A stretch of DNA of 7,991 bases from Candidatus Krumholzibacteriota bacterium (GTDB lineage Bacteria; Krumholzibacteriota; Krumholzibacteriia; Krumholzibacteriales; Krumholzibacteriaceae). Below are positions 6,263 to 7,991 of this stretch, piece by piece (the first letter of the stretch is position 1; every line of letters starts with the position of its first letter). The DNA lies in NCBI GenBank assembly GCA_030672805.1, contig DAOVFR010000107.1, forward strand, positions 1 to 7,991. Direction: 5' to 3'. Below the pieces are notes generated by a model, which saw only the letters and a list, made by a program, of their open reading frames with translations, searched no databases and was not told where the DNA came from. A program made the position numbers and the translations under genes.

Positions 6263-6676
6263 TTGCACATTTGCGTTGAAAAAACCATTTTCATGCAAAA
6301 AGCGATATTCTACGTCAGCAAACTCATTGCGGCCAGGGGTGTCATCGAACTGACCGACCGGTATCTGAACTTCCAGGTTTCCCCCTTCGAGCAATCATTC
6401 GGAATCAGGGATATCTCTATTGATTGCTGTTCCATTGCCGATATCAGGATCGAGGGAGGTGAGCTTCACCCGAAGATCGTCGTTGTGACGGAAGAGAGGG
6501 AATACCAGTTCGTGCTCTCGAAGGGGCAGGAACTGTATGACAAGCTCAAGGACCTAAATGGCAATTCCCTGCAATTCGATATCGGTGCAAGCGATTCATC
6601 GATGCTGCAGTGCCCATGCGGAATGAGAATCGATTCTTCCTACAGTTACTGCCCGTGGTGCGGGAGCAAGCAGTAA
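6263..6676 (+). CDS. PH/GRAM-like domain protein with C-terminal zinc ribbon
   Basis: The protein has 137 residues from a TTG start, or 127 from the ATG at 6293. Counting from that ATG, residues ~1-95 have the strand pattern of a bacterial PH/GRAM-like domain: AIFYVSKLIAARGVIELTDRY, then FGIRDISIDCCSIADIRIEGG, KIVVVTEEREYQFVL and a closing helix GQELYDKLKDL. The last 21 residues form a zinc ribbon with C107, C109, C120 and C123 (QCPCG ... YCPWCGSK). The first pair is CxC rather than CxxC, which is unusual. GGGAAGG (6249-6255) seven bases before the TTG supports the longer form; no such site precedes the ATG. There is no signal peptide. The role is unknown; it is perhaps an adaptor protein. 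A sigma-54 promoter lies directly upstream and a hairpin directly downstream, so it is probably its own transcription unit. Confidence 0.8.
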   Translation: MHICVEKTIFMQKAIFYVSKLIAARGVIELTDRYLNFQVSPFEQSFGIRDISIDCCSIADIRIEGGELHPKIVVVTEEREYQFVLSKGQELYDKLKDLNGNSLQFDIGASDSSMLQCPCGMRIDSSYSYCPWCGSKQ

Positions 6677-6689
6677 CATTCCTCCACCG

Positions 6690-6713
6690 CCACAGCCGAT
6701 TTTTCGGTTGTGG
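6690..6713 (+). terminator. Strong hairpin after the zinc-ribbon gene, possible terminator
   Basis: CCACAGCCGA (6690-6699) and TCGGTTGTGG (6704-6713) form a ten-pair stem with one G-U pair and a TTTT loop, 13 bases after the stop codon. No T tract follows (ATAACAATC), so it is not a standard intrinsic terminator. It may act with Rho, protect the mRNA 3' end or separate this gene from the lipoprotein gene. Confidence 0.5.
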
Positions 6714-6791
6714 ATAACAATCTGACATGTTAAATTAATCTCGGTTGATTTGCCGATCTGTCCGTTCTCGATACTATACATATGCCTGATA

Positions 6792-6798
6792 GAGGAGG
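6792..6798 (+). promoter_or_regulatory. Ribosome binding site deciding the lipoprotein start
   Basis: GAGGAGG, five bases before the ATG at 6804. The frame is open back to an ATG at 6750, but that start has no such site and would spoil the signal peptide. Confidence 0.85.
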
Positions 6799-6803
6799 TT
6801 TAC

Positions 6804-7175
6804 ATGAAGCGGGTCGGTGCTGTTTGGGTGATTGCGGCACTCGCCGTGGCGGTGTTTATCGGATGTGAAGAGGACACCGCAAATGTCGAAGAGACAGGGT
6901 TCGCAATGAGCTTTGAGAATTGCCTGCCGGTTGGAGTACTGGTCTTTATCGACAGTGAATATCAGGATTTTATATCGGTTGAGGAACATACGTTCTTTAA
7001 TATCCCCGCCGGATCATATACACTCGAAGTCAAGAGTAACACGAAATTCACCGGTGGTGAGGAAGACTCGTTCTACTACTGGTCTGAAATCCTGTCGGTA
7101 AGCGATGGAAGAGTGACGCAGATTGTTCTCGATTGCACAGGGGCGATGTGTCCCGACACGGCGGAAACCGACTAG
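6804..7175 (+). CDS. Small predicted secreted lipoprotein
   Basis: The 123-residue product begins MKRVGAVWVIAALAVAVFIG, followed at once by Cys21. This is a short basic n-region, a hydrophobic core and a lipobox-like VFIGC. The lipobox is imperfect (Phe at -3), but lipid attachment at Cys21 is the best reading. The next residues, EED, are acidic. The mature part is mostly beta: AMSFENCLPVGVLVFIDSEY, then FFNIPAGSYTLEVKS and LSVSDGRVTQIVLDC. The IPAGSYTLEV segment recalls the last strands of PEGA-like or transthyretin-like extracytoplasmic domains. Cysteines 40, 111 and 116 could form a disulfide. Its function is unknown. It lies between the zinc-ribbon gene and the MglA-like gene; no strong promoter is visible, only weak TTGATT/GATACT-type boxes near 6745-6775. 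Confidence 0.82.
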   Translation: MKRVGAVWVIAALAVAVFIGCEEDTANVEETGFAMSFENCLPVGVLVFIDSEYQDFISVEEHTFFNIPAGSYTLEVKSNTKFTGGEEDSFYYWSEILSVSDGRVTQIVLDCTGAMCPDTAETD

Positions 7176-7290
7176 GGCACGGACTGCGGCGTTCCGGGCG
7201 GGATTGCACATTTCAAGAGCTCTCTCTCAATTGCGATAGGGAGCCTTTCTGAATTTATCCTTTTTACCCCTAACTCTTTTGTTATTAACA

Positions 7291-7309
7291 GGATAAAAAA
7301 TAATTATCC
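7291..7309. repeat. AT-rich palindrome just upstream of the sigma-54 promoter
   Basis: GGATAA (7291-7296) and TTATCC (7304-7309) are perfect inverted half-sites around a seven-base A/T spacer. A third copy, TTATCC, lies at 7255-7260 with its own T preceding, so TTTATCC could also pair with GGATAAA (7291-7297). Eleven bases from the -24 box is close for a normal sigma-54 enhancer; it could be a repressor site or a bend/IHF-like site. Confidence 0.45.
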
Positions 7310-7319
7310 GTTTCTCCCG

Positions 7320-7335
7320 TGGCACATTCCTTGCG
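7320..7335 (+). promoter_or_regulatory. Sigma-54 (RpoN) promoter for the MglA-like GTPase
   Basis: TGGCACATTCCTTGCG matches TGGCAC-N5-TTGCW in every fixed position except the last, with the GG and GC at the exact spacing. The start point would be near 7346, giving a leader of about 160 bases to the ATG at 7506. The facing direction and the absence of another gene in between tie it to the GTPase. Confidence 0.75.
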
Positions 7336-7345
7336 CCTGTGTTCG

Positions 7346-7505
7346 AAGTGCCGGGGTGATTTCTTCCTGGACGCAACAAGTAGTTTGAACACCCTAGCTC
7401 AAGTATCGTTAGCCTGCTCCCATGATTTTGCTTCCTTGTCTGTGCATCGAGAGAGTGGGAGGGAAGGGTGCCCCGGCATGTTTATTATTATCGATAGGGG
7501 GGGGA
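7346..7505 (+). other. Structured 5' leader of the MglA-like gene
   Basis: TGCCGGGG (7349-7356), at the predicted 5' end of the RNA, is perfectly complementary to CCCCGGCA (7471-7478) near the ribosome binding site. CCCC within the second arm (7471-7474) could instead pair with the eight-G tract that serves as the ribosome binding site (7497-7504). A further stem, CTCCCA (7417-7422) with TGGGAG (7456-7461), is nested between the arms. This permits two exclusive folds, one leaving the site open and one closing it. I do not recognise a known riboswitch class. Confidence 0.35.
7496..7504 (+). promoter_or_regulatory. Poly-G ribosome binding site of the MglA-like gene
   Basis: A followed by eight G, then AA and the ATG at 7506. 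The first part (AGGGGG) lies four bases from the start codon. A homopolymer as Shine-Dalgarno is unusual, and its length could vary by slippage. Confidence 0.55.
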
Positions 7506-7991
7506 ATGGCTGTTTACAATTACGCGGGCGGAGAGATCAATACCAAGATCGTATACTACGGACCGGGATTGAGCGGCAAGACAACGAATCTCGAACAGAT
7601 CTATTCCAGACTGCCCCGCGAAGGCAAGGGCAAGATGGTCTCGATGAAAACCCGCACGGACCGCACGTTGTTCTTCGATTTTCTTCCGATATCCGTCGGT
7701 GAGATCAACGGGATGCAGCTCAGGTTTCTGTTGTACACCGTTCCCGGACAGGTCTATTACAATGCAACGAGAAAGCTCGTACTCAAGGGAGTGGATGCCG
7801 TTGTCTTCGTGGCCGATTCCTCTCCCGGCCGGATGCAGGATAATATTGAAAGCCTGCGGAATCTCGAAGATAACCTTAACGATCTCGGGTTGACACTGAA
7901 AGATATCCCATGGGTCATCCAGCTCAACAAACGGGATGTGCCTGAATGCATCGAGAAGGCCGTCATGGAAAAGGAGCTGAACATCCGGAAT
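7506..7991 (+). CDS. MglA-family Ras-like small GTPase (3' end outside window)
   Basis: The first 162 codons are present and the frame is still open at the window edge; the family is usually ~195 residues. The product starts MAVYNYAGGEINTKIVYYG and shows G1 GPGLSGKT (19-26), the strand LFFDFLPI after the switch-I region, G3 TVPGQ (78-82, with the family's Thr in place of the usual Asp) and G4 NKRD (141-144). LVLKGVDAVVFVADSS is also typical. Known MglA proteins set cell polarity and motility by cycling between GTP and GDP with the activator MglB; many genomes carry further copies of unknown role. This one differs from the Myxococcus type in GLSGKT for GLCGKT and SMKTRTDRTL for the SLATETERTL-like segment, so it is probably a paralogue. 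No mglB is visible in the window. Expression is predicted from the sigma-54 promoter upstream. Confidence 0.93.
   Translation, partial: MAVYNYAGGEINTKIVYYGPGLSGKTTNLEQIYSRLPREGKGKMVSMKTRTDRTLFFDFLPISVGEINGMQLRFLLYTVPGQVYYNATRKLVLKGVDAVVFVADSSPGRMQDNIESLRNLEDNLNDLGLTLKDIPWVIQLNKRDVPECIEKAVMEKELNIRN

Larger units (their letters stand above)
7176..7505. other. Gene-free regulatory region before the MglA-like gene
   Basis: These 330 bases contain no convincing gene. They hold, in order: sequence without clear signals (7176-7250); an AT-rich stretch (7251-7310) with TTATCC at 7255-7260 and the palindrome at 7291-7309; the sigma-54 promoter (7320-7335); and a leader of about 160 bases ending in eight G before the start codon. 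A frame running through this part from 7319 has no recognisable protein content. Confidence 0.7.

Noticed and set aside
6708..6736. Sigma-70 promoter TTGTGG-N17-TAAATT before the lipoprotein gene
   Set aside because: Only three of six matches at -35, and the -35 box lies in the arm of the strong hairpin; too weak to report as a feature.
7319..7702. 127-codon + strand frame running from the sigma-54 promoter into the GTPase gene
   Set aside because: It reads the GTPase gene out of frame and begins within the promoter; the content before the GTPase looks non-coding.
1..7991. CRISPR array, insertion sequence, tRNA/rRNA or phage attachment site
   Set aside because: No regularly spaced repeats, terminal inverted repeats with a transposase, cloverleaf sequences or integrase were found.

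Overview
This window looks like bacterial chromosome from a GC-rich, diderm-type organism. The signs are an MglA-family GTPase, sigma-54-type promoters, a predicted lipoprotein and an MJ0042-type zinc-ribbon protein. This combination is common in deltaproteobacterial lineages (Myxococcota, Desulfobacterota) and in uncultured FCB-related or candidate phyla. The exact phylum cannot be fixed from this sequence. There are no tRNA or rRNA genes, CRISPR arrays or insertion sequences.

Left part (1-3799): the 3' part of a radical SAM protein with a B12-binding-like N-terminal region (+ strand) converges on rpmB (ribosomal protein L28, - strand). An imperfect GC-rich hairpin lies between them. rpmB has a clear sigma-70-type promoter, and the -35 box lies only a few bases from the start codon of the divergent recG gene (complete DNA helicase).

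Middle (3796-5478): recG ends in an ATGA overlap with a 75-codon reading frame. That frame is recognisably only the C-terminal third of an HDIG-family phosphohydrolase, with the catalytic HD part missing. Then come an MJ0042-type zinc-ribbon protein and, overlapping it by 20 bases, an RsbW/SpoIIAB-like ATPase/kinase. The ATPase is fused to an N-terminal receiver-like domain that has lost its phosphoacceptor chemistry. These genes run in one direction with little or no spacing and look like an operon.

Right part (5607-7991): an unrecognised 144-residue cytosolic protein lies on the - strand. Its upstream region holds a TTGACA-N17-TATGCT promoter facing left and, back to back with it, a sigma-54 promoter facing right. 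The sigma-54 promoter would drive a small protein with a PH/GRAM-like domain and a zinc ribbon. A small predicted lipoprotein follows. A 330-base gene-free region then holds a palindrome, a near-consensus sigma-54 promoter and a leader of about 160 bases with complementary arms near the ribosome binding site. The leader ends at an MglA-family GTPase truncated by the window edge.

The most interesting points are the two sigma-54 promoters serving a signalling-type gene set, the possible switch-like leader before the GTPase, the recG-HDIG remnant junction and the pseudo-receiver kinase coupled to a zinc-ribbon protein.
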